From Panonychus citri (Eukaryota > Arthropoda > Arachnida > Trombidiformes > Tetranychidae): DNA of 64,000 nucleotides. The position numbers and the translations under genes were made by a program. The stretch covers positions 248,001 through 312,000 of the forward strand of contig NW_026515520.1 of assembly GCF_014898815.1 (NCBI RefSeq), written 5' to 3'. Below are positions 13,125 through 25,500 of this stretch, in pieces. The first letter of the stretch is position 1, and every line of letters starts with the position of its first letter. The notes under the pieces are model-generated. The model was not told where the DNA came from, made no database searches, and saw only the letters and a program-made list of their open reading frames with translations.

Positions 13125-13805
13125 CTACTTCGGCGTTAACAGAATCTCGAGATGTTTAATATAACTAATCGCCATTCGAAGTGTTTCCACTTTCGATAAG
13201 CGTTTTTCCCGTTGACTTTGAGTTAACGGTAAATGTTTTCTCAGCCGATCGAAACCTTCGTTGACATTTTTAACTCGAGCTCTTTCCCGTTCATTTCGAC
13301 GTCGAATGAAACTCGCACTATCAAGTGAACTTGGATTAATCGCCGTTGGAAGTGTCAATCGATAATCAGGCGAATTGAAGCAATTACTATTTGTACGTCG
13401 ATTATTACAATTAGTGGAATAATTTTCCACAATGGAAGCATAACTTTGAGCCAAACCAGGATAAGGATTATCATTAACTAATCGACGGGAATGATTAAGA
13501 TGATTTTTCTCAATTGTTGTTGTTACATCTCCAAACTTTGATAATCCAATGAATGGTGTTTGATTTGTTGTTGTTGTTGTTGTTGATGATGATGATAATG
13601 ATGTTATTGTTTGAGGTGATGAAGGTGATGAGGTGTTCAAGCAATTTACTAATTCCAAATGTTTAGTTGATTGTTCAATCTGTTTTAACGGCTGAGCCTG
13701 TGGATTATATTGGATTGATTTCCATCGACAATTTGTCTTATCAATTTCACCAGGTTCACCTACCTGATGATCATATTGGTCTTCACATTTAATGATAACA
13801 TTCAT
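13125..13805 (-). CDS. bHLH transcription factor, achaete-scute-like (ASCL) group
   Basis: A single exon encodes 226 residues. The C-terminal bHLH domain lies at about 168-223: basic region RRRNERERARVKNVNEGF, a first helix ending LRKHLP, a short loop with QSQREKRL, and a second helix SKVETLRMAISYIKHLEILL. The NERER..VK.VNEGF form and the KRLSKVETLR motif are typical of the ASCL group, especially ASCL3/4/5-like members. Fer3/twist-type factors use a different basic region. The N-terminal 165 residues are low complexity with Ser and Thr runs. The protein would bind E-boxes as a heterodimer with a Daughterless-type partner (family knowledge). The absence of introns is usual for this group. Confidence 0.88.
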   Translation of the reverse strand: MNVIIKCEDQYDHQVGEPGEIDKTNCRWKSIQYNPQAQPLKQIEQSTKHLELVNCLNTSSPSSPQTITSLSSSSTTTTTTNQTPFIGLSKFGDVTTTIEKNHLNHSRRLVNDNPYPGLAQSYASIVENYSTNCNNRRTNSNCFNSPDYRLTLPTAINPSSLDSASFIRRRNERERARVKNVNEGFDRLRKHLPLTQSQREKRLSKVETLRMAISYIKHLEILLTPK

Positions 13806-16062
13806 AGTTGATTTACAATTAATTTACTATTCAACCAATTTAGCCAAACTACTGATCAACTAATCACTGATTAACTTATACTTCTGTTATACCTTTGTTA
13901 CTAAGTAACCAGTACAATTTGCTAATTGTTTTTCTAAATCATCATCAAAACTAGAGACTGGAAAATAATGACAATGGCAAACAATTTAATTACTCATTCT
14001 AATCAATCAATTAAAATCACCTTACAATTATTAATTGGTAAACCTTATGGTAAACAACTGTCAATTAACAATAGGAAGTGATGATCAACAATTAAATGGT
14101 TAACTTAATCAAGAAATTGATTAAGATAAAGTCTTTACATTAGTTTGAATTGTTTTCACTCAAAGTTTGATTGTTCTGATTAATTGTTTTAACTTTTTTG
14201 ACATTTTTTTTTGGCAGTTAATTGATTGATTGAAATTGAATGAATACTGATTGTTGATTGAAGTAAATGTAAATTAAATTGATTATCATACATGATGATT
14301 GCAAATCTAAAACTCAAATCAAATCAACTAAATCACAATTAAAAGTGAAACAAACTTTCAATCCTCCAACAGGTAAAAACAAATCACCGATTCACCTTTA
14401 ATGTCAACGTTTGTTGACACAATTAATTCATATTTAATTTTGACAATTTGTTTTAATTATCAATCTAACCTTGAGATTATAACCTAATTCTTGATTATCT
14501 CAAAGATTAAGGATTAGGAAGATAATGAGATGATCCAAGATAATTCAAGCATCCAAATCCACCGACGCATCTTTTGCTCCGACTAATCTAATCCATCTTT
14601 GACTTTGACATATTTAAGATGAATAATATTATCTTAACCTAAACAATTAATCTAATTATAACAATCGAACTGTAAAAAAAACAATCAAATTAATGAGAAA
14701 GTAATAAAGAAATCAAATTAATCCAGTTATAAATAAATGAGAAGATGAAAGTTATTTATGTTCAACTGATCATTTGATCGTAAGTATATTCATTGTTACA
14801 ATTAAGAATCTATGATTAGATTAAATTATTAATTATGAGAGGATGATGATGATGATTATCTGTGATTAGAATCATGATTGTGAAAATGAGTCAAATTACA
14901 ATTTAAAAAAAAACGACAACGATTAATGTTAAGTTACGATAATAAACTTTTCCTATTATGAATATAATTTAAAAATAGATTTGATTCTGTTGATGGTTGA
15001 GTGTAAAAATTGATTGAGCTGAGTGAAAATTGCAGTCAACACAAAACTAACAATTAACATAATTTAGCTGGAAAGAGATTAACAATTAAGAATTAATCAG
15101 AATAACATGAGTCATACAACAATTTCCATGAAATTTTTCACCAACCAAATTGACACCGAAAGAGTTGAGTAAACTGAACAATCAATTATTACATAACATT
15201 GAACTAGAAAACAACGAGTTGTAATTATCAATAAAATCAAATGAATTTCAATTAGTTAATCACTTAGGATAAATAAAAGTCGCTATCTTGATTGAGGCAA
15301 TCAAATTAATCTTAATCAATCAACGAATCGCTGGTGAAAATCATGAAGAAAACGATAAACAAGATGAACAATAATATTAATCAATTCGAGAGATAATTTT
15401 ACTTGTTAGAACTTTTTTTTTTGCTCTTCTTCCCTTCAACCCTAATGTTAATTCATGTTGATTATCGTTAATTCAGTTAGCATCATGTTTTGCACTCTTA
15501 ACGCAATTTAAATCCAGTTACCAATCTGGGAGGTAATTCAACTAATCGTCAGCCCAAAAGTGATTATTATTATTATTATTGTTTCAACTGTCTGAACATT
15601 TTGATAGTTTACTGGTAAAAAGGTTCACTCATCATTCTGATGGTGATTAAGATAATGATTAAGGTAGATTATCATGCTAATCATGATTCCGATGGTTGTT
15701 GTTGTTGTTGTTTGTCAATCGTAATTACGTAATTGTTAACAGAACTTTTCTAGAATAAAAGATCTAATCAAGACCAAATATGTCTTCTCCTTGGAACCGA
15801 GATTAGATTACATGAGATTTTTTCTTCTCTTCATGGGTTTGTGTTTTTCTTTTCACTAGGAACTTGAACATTTTCGAATTCTGAAAATACCAAAGCCCAA
15901 TTTCAAGTTCCGTGTGCATTATTTGCTTCCCTTTCAGCAACATCTTTATCTTCATTAGCATCTTCATCTTCATCTTCATCACCATCTCCCTCTCTCTTGT
16001 ACTAGTAACCTCTATCATCTATTCATATTTCTCAGCATCTTAGCATCATCATCATTAGAACT

Positions 16063-16104
<42 letters not shown>

Positions 16105-16357
16105 AGTCATATCAACCTCCCACTCACTGGCAAGGGGCTGGATTATTATCATCATCATCATCTTCATCATCTTGGGGGTGGCTTTCCAAATCTTAGGATA
16201 TAATATAATGTAAGTTTCAAAGTTGAAACCAATCATAAATTGATCAGTGAACAGTTTAAATTACAACGAGAAACAAATTGAAAGTAAATCATTTGATATT
16301 ATAAACTTAGTGTTAATTGTTTAATATAAGATAAACTCAGCGACAGTTTTTTTTAAA
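13806..16357. other. intergenic / 5' regulatory region between bHLH and LIM genes
   Basis: About 2.5 kb of AT-rich DNA lies between two divergently transcribed genes. It has GTT, ATT and CAT microsatellites (for example 15567-15590 and 15696-15711) and a (TC) run at about 16069-16096. No coding exon is visible. It is a plausible location for enhancers of the bHLH and muscle LIM genes, by position only. A TATA-like ATATTATAAA lies near 16296-16305, about 55 bp before the LIM start codon. Confidence 0.5.
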
Positions 16358-16768
16358 ATGCCTTTCAAACCAGTTGAACATCCTAAATGTCCCCGATGTG
16401 GTAAATCAGTTTACGCCGCTGAAGAGGTTCTCGCCGGTGGGTCAAAGTGGCACAAGGGCTGCTTCAAGTGCCAACTCTGTAACAAGAGACTCGATTCAAC
16501 CAATTGTACTGAACATGGACCCAACGAATTATATTGTAAACAATGTTACGGTCGCAAGTATGGTCCAAAGGGTGTTGGATTCGGAGGTGGTGCCGGTTGT
16601 TTAAGTATGGATGTCGGTGAACATCTTGGTAATTCAGAATCAACTGTATCGTAAGTAACCATTTGATCAACCCAAATTCAATTTACAATCAGCTAATTTT
16701 TTTCTTTTCATCTTATAATCTGATTTCTCTACAGGAACAAACCTCACTATGCCCCAAGTGCCATGTAA
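16358..16768 (+). CDS. single-LIM cysteine-rich (muscle LIM) protein
   Basis: Two exons, 16358-16650 and 16735-16768, make 108 residues. The N-terminus MPFKPVEHPKCPRCGKSVYA is characteristic of CRP/muscle LIM proteins. One LIM domain spans about residues 11-64, with ligands in the order C..C, H..C, C..C and C..C. It is followed by the basic, glycine-rich RKYGPKGVGFGGGAG tail, a known nuclear-localisation and actin-binding feature of CRPs. The second exon adds only NKPHYAPSAM. The size and single LIM domain match the insect Mlp60A type rather than two-LIM vertebrate CSRP3. The expected site is muscle Z-discs and nucleus, where it acts as a scaffold for alpha-actinin. Confidence 0.93.
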
Positions 16769-17645
16769 TTTTAATTGTTACATCTTCCTGTTATCCTATT
16801 TAGACATTTTCACTCCCAGTTATTGATTTAAAAAAAACTTATCATTCAATTTGAATAAAAAACAACAACAATCAATCAATCAATCAACAATTAATATCGA
16901 TTCAGTTGAATAACAATTCAATTTCTTATGAGAAGTAACAAAAATGATTGAATAAAATTCAATTACAATTTGATGACTTCTTTTTCTGGTCGCAATTAAG
17001 ATCACAATCATTGGATTTACAGTCAATGTATCATTTGGTTAATCAACAATTAAATCGCGATCATTTTCAATTCCCATACACAAGATAAACACACAAACAA
17101 CATTTTCAATTAATAACAATTTAAAGTCCAATTTGTTACAATTAACATTGGATTTAATAGATAATAATACAAATGAATGTTAAACAAATATAATTAATTA
17201 TTTTGGAAAATGATGAGAAAAAAATAATAAAATAAAACTAAATTAAAACTAAATTACTATTTCTAACTAATTAATTTACCAAAAGGAAGGAAAAGTTTAA
17301 TTGTATTGATAGACAAAACAATTTAATCCAATTGTTGGACCGATGAAAATCGCGCGGAAAATTGATTAATGTTTGTAAGATTAATGTTAACCTTTAATTG
17401 TTCAATTGGAAATGTTTGATTGTAGTTGATTTGATTTTCTTTTATTGGGATAATCAGATAATTGAAATATACAATAATCCATCGTGGATTTTAGTTTGCA
17501 ATTAGTTAAATCATTTGGTTGATATTATAAAGAGAATTAACTGATTAACTGTTATTAATCATTTTCTAAGTTTAATTTGTTGTTTACTCGCCACTTTTTT
17601 TCTGTGGTTTCCTTGGGTTTTTGGTTAATTTGCTGATTGTTGGTG
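16769..17645. other. intergenic, 3' UTRs
   Basis: AT-rich sequence lies between two convergent genes. AATAAA-like signals occur near 16852 and 17223-17236. No coding exon is seen. Confidence 0.5.
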
Positions 17646-18380
17646 TTAAAATAAAATTGCTATATTATTTTTCTGTTGTATTAAAACACTGATTGCAATG
17701 TAGAAGGTAGAAAAGATGATCAAATGGGCCATCAAAGCTGATAGAACATCCAACAGTTTAAACGATAATCCATTGGGATTATTGTGAAAAACATGTACAA
17801 TCCTAATTAATTGACTGGTTCCAAATGGAATGAGGAAATTGTATTGTTTAACAGATCCTATTACTGCGAGAAAAATTAACGACAGGAGAGGAAGTAAAGA
17901 GTATGCAAGTTGATGGAGTGATATTATCATGGAATATAAATAAACGGGTAAAAGTCCATCCTTATTGGCCTGATTTTGTTGGACAGTCTTAAAATCGGCT
18001 GGACTTGAGATGAGTGAAACTTTACGGGGAAAATGAGGACCATCGGTTTTAATTAGATGTCTCAGTTCAGTCTCAGGTTGAGAATCGGTCATTATTTCAC
18101 TTCGTTTAACAGGTAAACTTTCCCTTTCAATTAGATTCTCTCCATTGTTTACATGGTCACAGGATTTTGATTCTTCCAATGTTGATCTTGGTAAACCTTC
18201 CAAACCATTATTAATACAATTACTTGGACTTGGTGTTGGTGTTGTTACAATTTGCTTATCATCTGAATCTGTGACCCGGGAACCAAGTAAAATTTTCTTC
18301 ATCCTCAATTCTTGTTGTTGTAACAGTTTAGCACGACGAGCCTCAGCTCTACGGTGAACTTCATCTGTATCCATTTGCAT
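17646..18380 (-). CDS. CAMLG/GET2-like tail-anchored protein receptor
   Basis: A single frame of 244 residues. The N-terminus has a basic amphipathic motif, RRAEARRAKLLQQQELRMKKIL at about residues 10-31, written here in pieces: RRAEARRAKLL then QQQELRMKKIL. It closely resembles the RRAE.RRRKLL...E.R...I motif through which CAMLG/Get2 binds the TRC40/GET3 ATPase. A polar linker of about 110 residues is followed by hydrophobic segments at about 145-175 (probably two helices) and 208-235. This cytosolic motif plus C-terminal membrane bundle is the Get2/CAMLG layout, which acts in the ER membrane to insert tail-anchored proteins. The rest of the sequence is too divergent to prove it. An in-frame splice-like site just upstream of the first ATG means an extra 5' exon cannot be excluded. 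Confidence 0.65.
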   Translation of the reverse strand: MQMDTDEVHRRAEARRAKLLQQQELRMKKILLGSRVTDSDDKQIVTTPTPSPSNCINNGLEGLPRSTLEESKSCDHVNNGENLIERESLPVKRSEIMTDSQPETELRHLIKTDGPHFPRKVSLISSPADFKTVQQNQANKDGLLPVYLYSMIISLHQLAYSLLPLLSLIFLAVIGSVKQYNFLIPFGTSQLIRIVHVFHNNPNGLSFKLLDVLSALMAHLIIFSTFYIAISVLIQQKNNIAILF

Positions 18381-18943
18381 GATAACTTTACCTGGTTGAT
18401 GAACAATTAAAATACATCAATTATAAACTGAAGGAGAAAAAAAATCAAAACATTCAATCAAAAAAGACAATTTAACAAAATGTAAACAACAAAGACAAAC
18501 CTTTTCATCAATTTTTTCAAAAGAAAACAAATTAAAGGGAAATTTCACCTTGGGGGAAAATAGTTCAACATTCGACCAAGAGATGGCGCTGATTGACTTC
18601 TATTTTTTGAATAAAAATTCAAAAAAAAAATTAATTTCGTTTGATTTTAATTATGAATCTAAATTGTTGAAACAATTATAAGAAGTGGAGGCAAATTGGT
18701 AGAGAATTTGATTGAGTTTGATTCGATTTTTGGATTGGATTGAATAAAGAAAATTTTTGCAATCACGAACTTGATTTTATGATGTTCGATAATCGTATCG
18801 ACCGTTAATTTGGTACAATTAAAATCAATTTATATGAATGAATATATTATTATTATTTTTAATAATTAACATGGAACATGTCAATGAGATGGAAGTCAAT
18901 TGATAGAGATAATTATGATAATGGAAGGAGTATTAAGTACAAT
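18381..18943. other. intergenic, upstream of the CAMLG-like gene
   Basis: No coding exon is seen. AGATGGCGCTGATTG at 18581-18595 is a YY1/Pho-like GATGGCG site, and the same 15 bases recur in the foldback at 52002-52016. The 18820-18940 part is the likely 3' UTR of the HTATSF1 gene. Confidence 0.45.
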
Positions 18944-20249
18944 TTAGGGAATCGATTGTGATGATTCATTTTGGGAGGAAATTTGTTTTTCTTTTTCTTC
19001 ATCAACATGATTATTATCATCATCATCATCATCATCATCATTTTCCTCTTCTTCTATTGGTTCATCTTGATACGATTGAATTTTAGATGATTCAGCTTGA
19101 GGTTGATCATCTTCATTTTCCAAGAATTGATTCCATCCATCGATTCTTTTAGCAGCATCTTCTTCCGTCTCGATGGTTTTATATTTCGTTCTTCCATCCC
19201 AAAGAAAAGCTTCCAATTTCCTTTGAGCAAACCAACGGCCATTCATTAGTTGGACACATTTATCGGCCGAATCGAAATCTTGAAAGATCACCTGAACTAC
19301 ACCTTCAGGATTTCGGTCATAAATATCGACCCTTTTCACTGGTCCACATTTGGCCTCACATTCTTCACGAATATCAGTCTTATATTCTAATATTAATTCA
19401 GGTTCTTTATCAAATTCGGAGACATCGAATACATTTTTAATTATAACAGTCTTTTCGGAGTTTGATCGCTGTCCAGGTAATTTATCTGGTCTCCAATCGA
19501 ATAACCTGAAACATTAATTAAGTAAATTAAAGTAATTAGAATCAAAGAACAAGTGTAATTCATTTGTTACGAACAAAAGAAAACCAACCTTTCAATTTTT
19601 TCTTTTATTTTTTTCTTCTCTTTTCCTTTACGTTTTCTGGGTCTCCTTCGAGGATCATAATCTCCTTCAATTGGAACTTTGCTCTCTCACATGAAACCTC
19701 ATTATCCTTGAACATGGAACCATCAAGAAGCTGAAGTGCTAAATCAACCGATTCCACTTTGATATAGCAACAAAGAGCATCTCCTTTAAAGTTACCCTCT
19801 TTATCTTTGTACATTTTAATCTTAAACTGTCCAGTGTCCAGATCTTTCATCAAGAGTCCATATTTTTTCATCAAGGTGATAAACTCTTCTTCCGTTGTAT
19901 CTAAAGGTAAATTTGAGATATATACATTGGTATTGTGATCATCATCAACCTCAAACCAACCTGAAAGATAATTAAAGTTATGGGGAAGAAAAAAAGAGAA
20001 ATGAAAATTATGAAAACATTTGATCAACACAATTACCAATTTTAATCACTTACTTGGAGGTTCTTCTTTTTTCTTTTTTTTGCTTAATTTATCACCTGAT
20101 TGTGTAGATTCATCTACTACTACTACTACTGGTCCACTTGAAGATGTACCTTCACCAGCAATTAAATTAGATTGTAAATCAACTTGACAATCAGGTAATT
20201 CACTTGAAGACAACAACCGCTCCTCATTAATCGTTTCTTCCTCTGCCAT
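18944..20249 (-). CDS. HTATSF1: HTATSF1/Cus2-type U2 snRNP splicing factor, frame broken once
   Basis: Three exons, 20054-20249, 19589-19960 and 18944-19505, would give 376 residues if one base is restored. The start is the ATG at 20249 (MAEEETINEE). RRM1 follows WFEVDDDHNTNVYISNLP, and RRM2 lies in the last exon (KTVIIKNVFDV ... MNGRWFAQRKLEAFLWDG). A C-terminal UHM-like RRM and an acidic tail with an Asp run are typical of HTATSF1, which binds SF3B1 and the U2 snRNP. At 19664-19670 the reading frame of RRM1 (ending ERAKFQLK) runs into a different frame that carries the expected continuation (GDYDPRRR ... KIKEKIER) and splices in frame to LFDWRPDKLPG. One base is missing relative to that reading. 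A sequencing or assembly error is most likely; otherwise the gene is damaged. Confidence 0.9.
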
Positions 20250-20404
20250 GTCCCAAGACAAGCAATTAAAATAAGATGAATACTAAAGCAATTTAAACAA
20301 AATTAAACAATCAAAAGAATAAGAATAACAATCAAGTAACAATTAAGATTTGAACACATGAATTAAATAAAAAAAAACCGAAATGTAAACATATGAGAAG
20401 CGCT

Positions 20405-20430
20405 GTAACCATGGAAACAGAATCACGTGA
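20405..20430. promoter_or_regulatory. RFX X-box and palindromic E-box
   Basis: GTAACCATGGAAAC at 20405-20418 fits the RFX consensus GTHNYYATRRNAAC at every position. TCACGTGA follows at 20423-20430, a palindromic CACGTG E-box. Both lie 155-180 bp upstream of the HTATSF1 start codon. The site match is seen directly; use as a promoter element is inferred. Confidence 0.5.
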
Positions 20431-22522
20431 CTTGCGAAAAATGAGTTAATTTTGAATCGATTTCACTAATTGTGATTAACATTTTATTTCAATTTAATAT
20501 TGTTCAATGAAACAAATTAATGTATACAAATTATTGGAACAATTAGTTAACCATAATAGTTGAAGAATCAAAGAAATAATCGACTAAATCAACAGTCGAA
20601 TCGCTTATTAACCATGACGAACTCAAATGATTGTGATGTTAATTACGATAACAATTAACTATATTATTGAGTAATTAACCTTTTAAGGTCAAAGTTATTT
20701 CGACCCTGAAGATACTCTGATAAACTTAAGGTCACTTAATGGTCACTATTTATGAGAAATCTAATAATAAGTTGAAATAAGATTACAGATGAGATGAAAT
20801 TAGTTAATTTAATTTAGTTGCTCGAAAAGTTGATTGTTGCTTGGTGGAAATAATTGATTGATTGTTAACAATTAAGAATTTTTATCATTTTATTATTAGT
20901 GATTTTACTTTATTAAGTAAAAAGTGACAGTAATTAAAATGGTTGGTGTGTATTAATTAACTAATGATTAAGAAAAGATTAATGATTAATTTGTGTTTCT
21001 TTTCATGAGATGGGAAATATGATTGATTTAATTAAACTCAGGCACAATCTTAATCATGTTCAATTAAAGCAACAATTAGCTTGCTTATTTTAAATCACAG
21101 GTCTTTCCAATTGTGAGTTACAATTTATCCAGCAATCAAAGGCCTCAATCAGGTTACAATTAAATTTTGGGTTTACAATTAAATCAAGTGAATATTTTGT
21201 GAAATTTATATTTAAAAAAAAACAGACAATCAAATAATAATAAGAAACATTGATTACATCATTAATTGTTGGTTAATTGTGGTTGGGTTTATATGGTCAA
21301 CACCGACTAGTTAATTGTCTGAATTCATGATAATATGAATTCAGTGGTGAAAATTAAGGTTAATTGTGATTAACATGTTCAGGGAGAAAAAAAATTTCTA
21401 ATTGTTTCATTAATTAATTTATCATTTACTCACAATTAGTGAGGGGAAAAAAATGTGATCCATTCAATTAACTAAATTGTTTTGACAGAATTTTGATAAT
21501 TTGGTCAATTTAGATTACCAATTAAGTGTAAGATTAAAATTGTCTTGTTAATTGTTGAAAAGTTTATCAAATCTAATCAAAGTTAATATTAAGTGTTTTA
21601 CCAATGATAATATCTTACAATTAAGTTTGTGTAGCAAAAAAAAAGGTTCAAAGTGATTTAAACTAAATCAGTGGTGAAATATAACATGATTAAGAGTAAA
21701 TAATCAAGGTAATTAAAAAAAAAGGTAAGAACAATTTAAAATGATTGATTATGATTAAAAATTTGATTGAGAAAAAAAAACATCACAAAGATTTTTCCAG
21801 AGGCAAGTTAATTATATAATTATCATTGTTAAATTGTCAATGATAATGAGGATAATTAGAGTTAAAATTAAGTTGATCATGATGATGATTAACGAATAAT
21901 TAATTGTTGGATTAACTTTTTCGCTAATTTTTTTTTCTTTGTCTTCAATTTCCTTTTTAATCATTCACTTTAAACAGAATTAATTAATTTCCAATTCTGT
22001 TTCAATTCTTAGGCACACACTTTCAGGCACAAACAAACACAATTAAGTTAATTGTGGGGTAACAATTAGTCTTCACCAATTTAACTTGACTTTCCAAATG
22101 AACGATTTATAATAATAAAAAAGATAATCAACTTAATCGTAACTAAATCAAGTTTTTACGAAATCAGTTGATTATATAAGTGAATTGTTATCATCTTGTT
22201 ACTCCAATTGAATTTGATTTAGATATCAGAATAATATTAATAGTAAATGATAATTTTTGATAATCATCAGATTAATGAAAAGGAGAGAGAGAGATGATTA
22301 AATTGATCATCTTAATCATCCAAAGTAAGAATTAACTTCCAATGGCTTCTCCTTAATGCTAAATGATTATGATTAGACTGATAAGTTGATTCGTCGATTG
22401 ATGATTGATTGGATTGCGAGTAATTAGATTTTGAAATAACAGGTAAAAGGTAAAGGTAAAATGAAATTGGTGATGATGAGGATGATTGAAATGATGATGA
22501 TTAAAGATGATTAAGGTGATGA
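20431..22522. other. intergenic, AT-rich
   Basis: About 2.1 kb without a recognisable exon. It is dominated by ACAATTAA/TTAATTGT octamers, short A runs and ATG/CAT repeats near 21870 and 22470. Confidence 0.5.
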
Positions 22523-25500
22523 TTAACGTCGATAGACATGGGTACGAATCATAGTAAGTAAAGGTTCAGGTAAATCGTAAAAGATTTGATTTGGTGAAAA
22601 GTTTTTTCGGTAAATTAACAAATCCTCCAACGAAACTGGATCACCAGGATGAGCCCACAATGTCAAGCTACTGTTTGGAACCTGTTGATTAAATTAAAGA
22701 CAAAGACAATCAGTTGATTGTTATCGAGAAACAAGAAACAAATAAAACTAAATCAAGTGTCAAATGAATTAATCATCTAATAGCAAAACTTAATCCACTT
22801 CCAATTACTTTTTACCATAAAAATCAATAAGTTTGTAAAAGTGTTAATTATATTCAAATTAATCTAAATTAAACGGATAAAATAAATTGTTCAAATCTAT
22901 TAATAGTTGATCAGATTAAGGTTGAAAGTGTTAAGTGTTTACCAATCGACTTAATTACATACATTATAATTAGTTGATCGTAAATTACAATCAATATTAT
23001 GGTAACAATCAAATAGAGGTTATAAATTATTGATCATTAAAGTAAAAATTAAGACGATGAAAATAATGATAATATAATCAGGTAATTAACTAATTGTTGA
23101 TCTCTTATTTTTTCCCCGAAATATTAATAATACAATAATTGTTACATTGACTAAACCCTTGATTGTTTGTTGTTAATTTCTCAGGGTTGATTGTGAGCTT
23201 GGCATTGGCTTATTTATGAGACCATTTGGTCAATGGGGGTCAGTAAGTGTTTCTTGGAAATCCGTTTACATCAATGGCCCTAAGGGTAAGGTCATCGCCT
23301 TGATATTATACCATTGACCTTTGTGGTCAATTGTATTGTTAACTAAAGGGGATGTTTAAAGGTAAATTTACCTGGAAAAGTAATCGTTGTAGTTCACCGA
23401 GCGAGGCTTTCAATAGGCTTGCGTTTATTGGGAAGGTTACAGGTTGAATTAAACTGTATTCCTTGACCAGTGAAGCCATTTGGTCAACCATTTCCATGGT
23501 GTAACCAGTTTTCATTGAGATATCATCTGATTCGGTTGTCCATCCAATGGATATTATTGACTTAGGAAATCGAGTTCGGCATAACATTAAAAAAGTCCAT
23601 GGGTCAACTGGACTGACCGATGATTTATATCCTGAGGGGAAAAAAAGAAAATCAACTTTAATTTAGTAAAGAGAAACAACAATTAAGCTTACAATCAATA
23701 GGATATTAAATAGAGATAGTGTATTGATTATGTTAATAGTGGAAGTGGAAAAAAATAGAAAATCGATAATAAAAGTTCAGTAACTCAACGAATTCAACGT
23801 GATCATGATAAGATCAAAGTTCGATATCAAAAGAAAAAAAAAGTTCTAATCATTTATTATAATAATAAAGTTACTGTTACTTTTATCATCCAATTAGCAT
23901 AAACTAATTACCTGGAAGTATATCAGCATTTAATATCAGTGGACCTTTGATGAACTCAGCGTGTCGGGCAAGGACTCGAAATGCCGGTTCGACGACTCTT
24001 GTATTCTTAAAGTCCAGTTTAACGCCTTTACCAGTCTCCGAACGGACAACATCAATCAACCAATCTTCCAATGTGATGTCCGACATGTGACTTGGTTGAT
24101 GGGACATTATTGGAATTGGATAACGAGTGGTTTCCGCTAGAGTGACATCGGCTTCGATCATTAAATTGTCACCTAACAATTAAAGTAAAAAAATGAATCA
24201 ACACTCACAATTAAAAAGTTTGTATTGATACAATGTTTCAATTGATGTTTTTTAACAATTGGACTTTCTTTTCACTCGAAAGGATTAAAGTTACAATTTA
24301 TTTTTATCACAATAATTAACAATCATAATGTGAATGATAATTTTCCGTTTATATCAATTATCATTATTAATAGTAAATTAAATTGTCATTGTTAACCTGA
24401 TAATGGAAAATGTTATTTTTAAATTGTTATGATTAAAGAAAGAAAAAGTTAAATTCAATTTCACTTTTCCTTTTTTAGCATAATCGTCAGTACGAACTTT
24501 TGACCAATTCATCGAGTTCTAACTAATATAAGTTTATAAAGTTTCGAAGAGGAAAAAGTTAATTGTAGATGTGAAAGAATTGAATCAATGAAGCAAATCG
24601 ACAACAATTAGTTTAGATCTTCAATTTAAACTTAATTGCTTTTGTTTAGATTAATTTGTATAACCAAAAATCTTAATCAACTTGAAAGTTAATTTACCAA
24701 TAAAAATAATGATAATTAATTTCAATCGCTCAACAGGATAGTCAACAATTAATTGATAATTTTAAAATTAGTTGAGTTGAAATTTAATTATTTCAATTTT
24801 CATAATAATCATTGTCCAGGAAAAAGTTAATTCCGGTTAATTGTTTGTTCATAATCAACATAACTTTCAAATCATTTTGTTTTCATTGATCAGTTGATTG
24901 CTCTCTTTGATTATGATTTGATTTGATTTGATTATTTTACCCTTCTAGAGACAATTAATTGTTAAAAATCAGTTTCCCTTGACAATCAAAACGATTACAA
25001 TTTAAAAATAATATTAATCAAAATTGACATCATTTGAATGGTCACAATATTGACAATTTAAATTGTAATTATTTCTTAATCACTGGACAATAGATTTACA
25101 ATAAAATGATGAAATGATTAACTGATTAACTTACAACCCTTTTAATCAATCAAGTTGATTATTTGTCACCAAACGAATCACAATTGAACCGGTTTTAAAT
25201 TAACAAAAACCTTTCGCTGATTTAGTAACCATGGTATTGAGAAAAAGGCAAAAAAGGAGATTGAACAAACAATTAAATTAATTGTTAGTAATTTATACTC
25301 ATCAAATAATCAACGTTTCTGTTTTCACATTGACTTGTTAACAAGGTAAAAATAGCTCAACAATTAACTATTACATTGGAACCATTAACTGTTCTTGATC
25401 ACCTAATTTTATGATTAACCTGAGAAGATGAAAAAATTTCTTATATTTAATGTTAATTCAGTTAAATATAAATATCGTTTATAACAATTAACAAATATTT

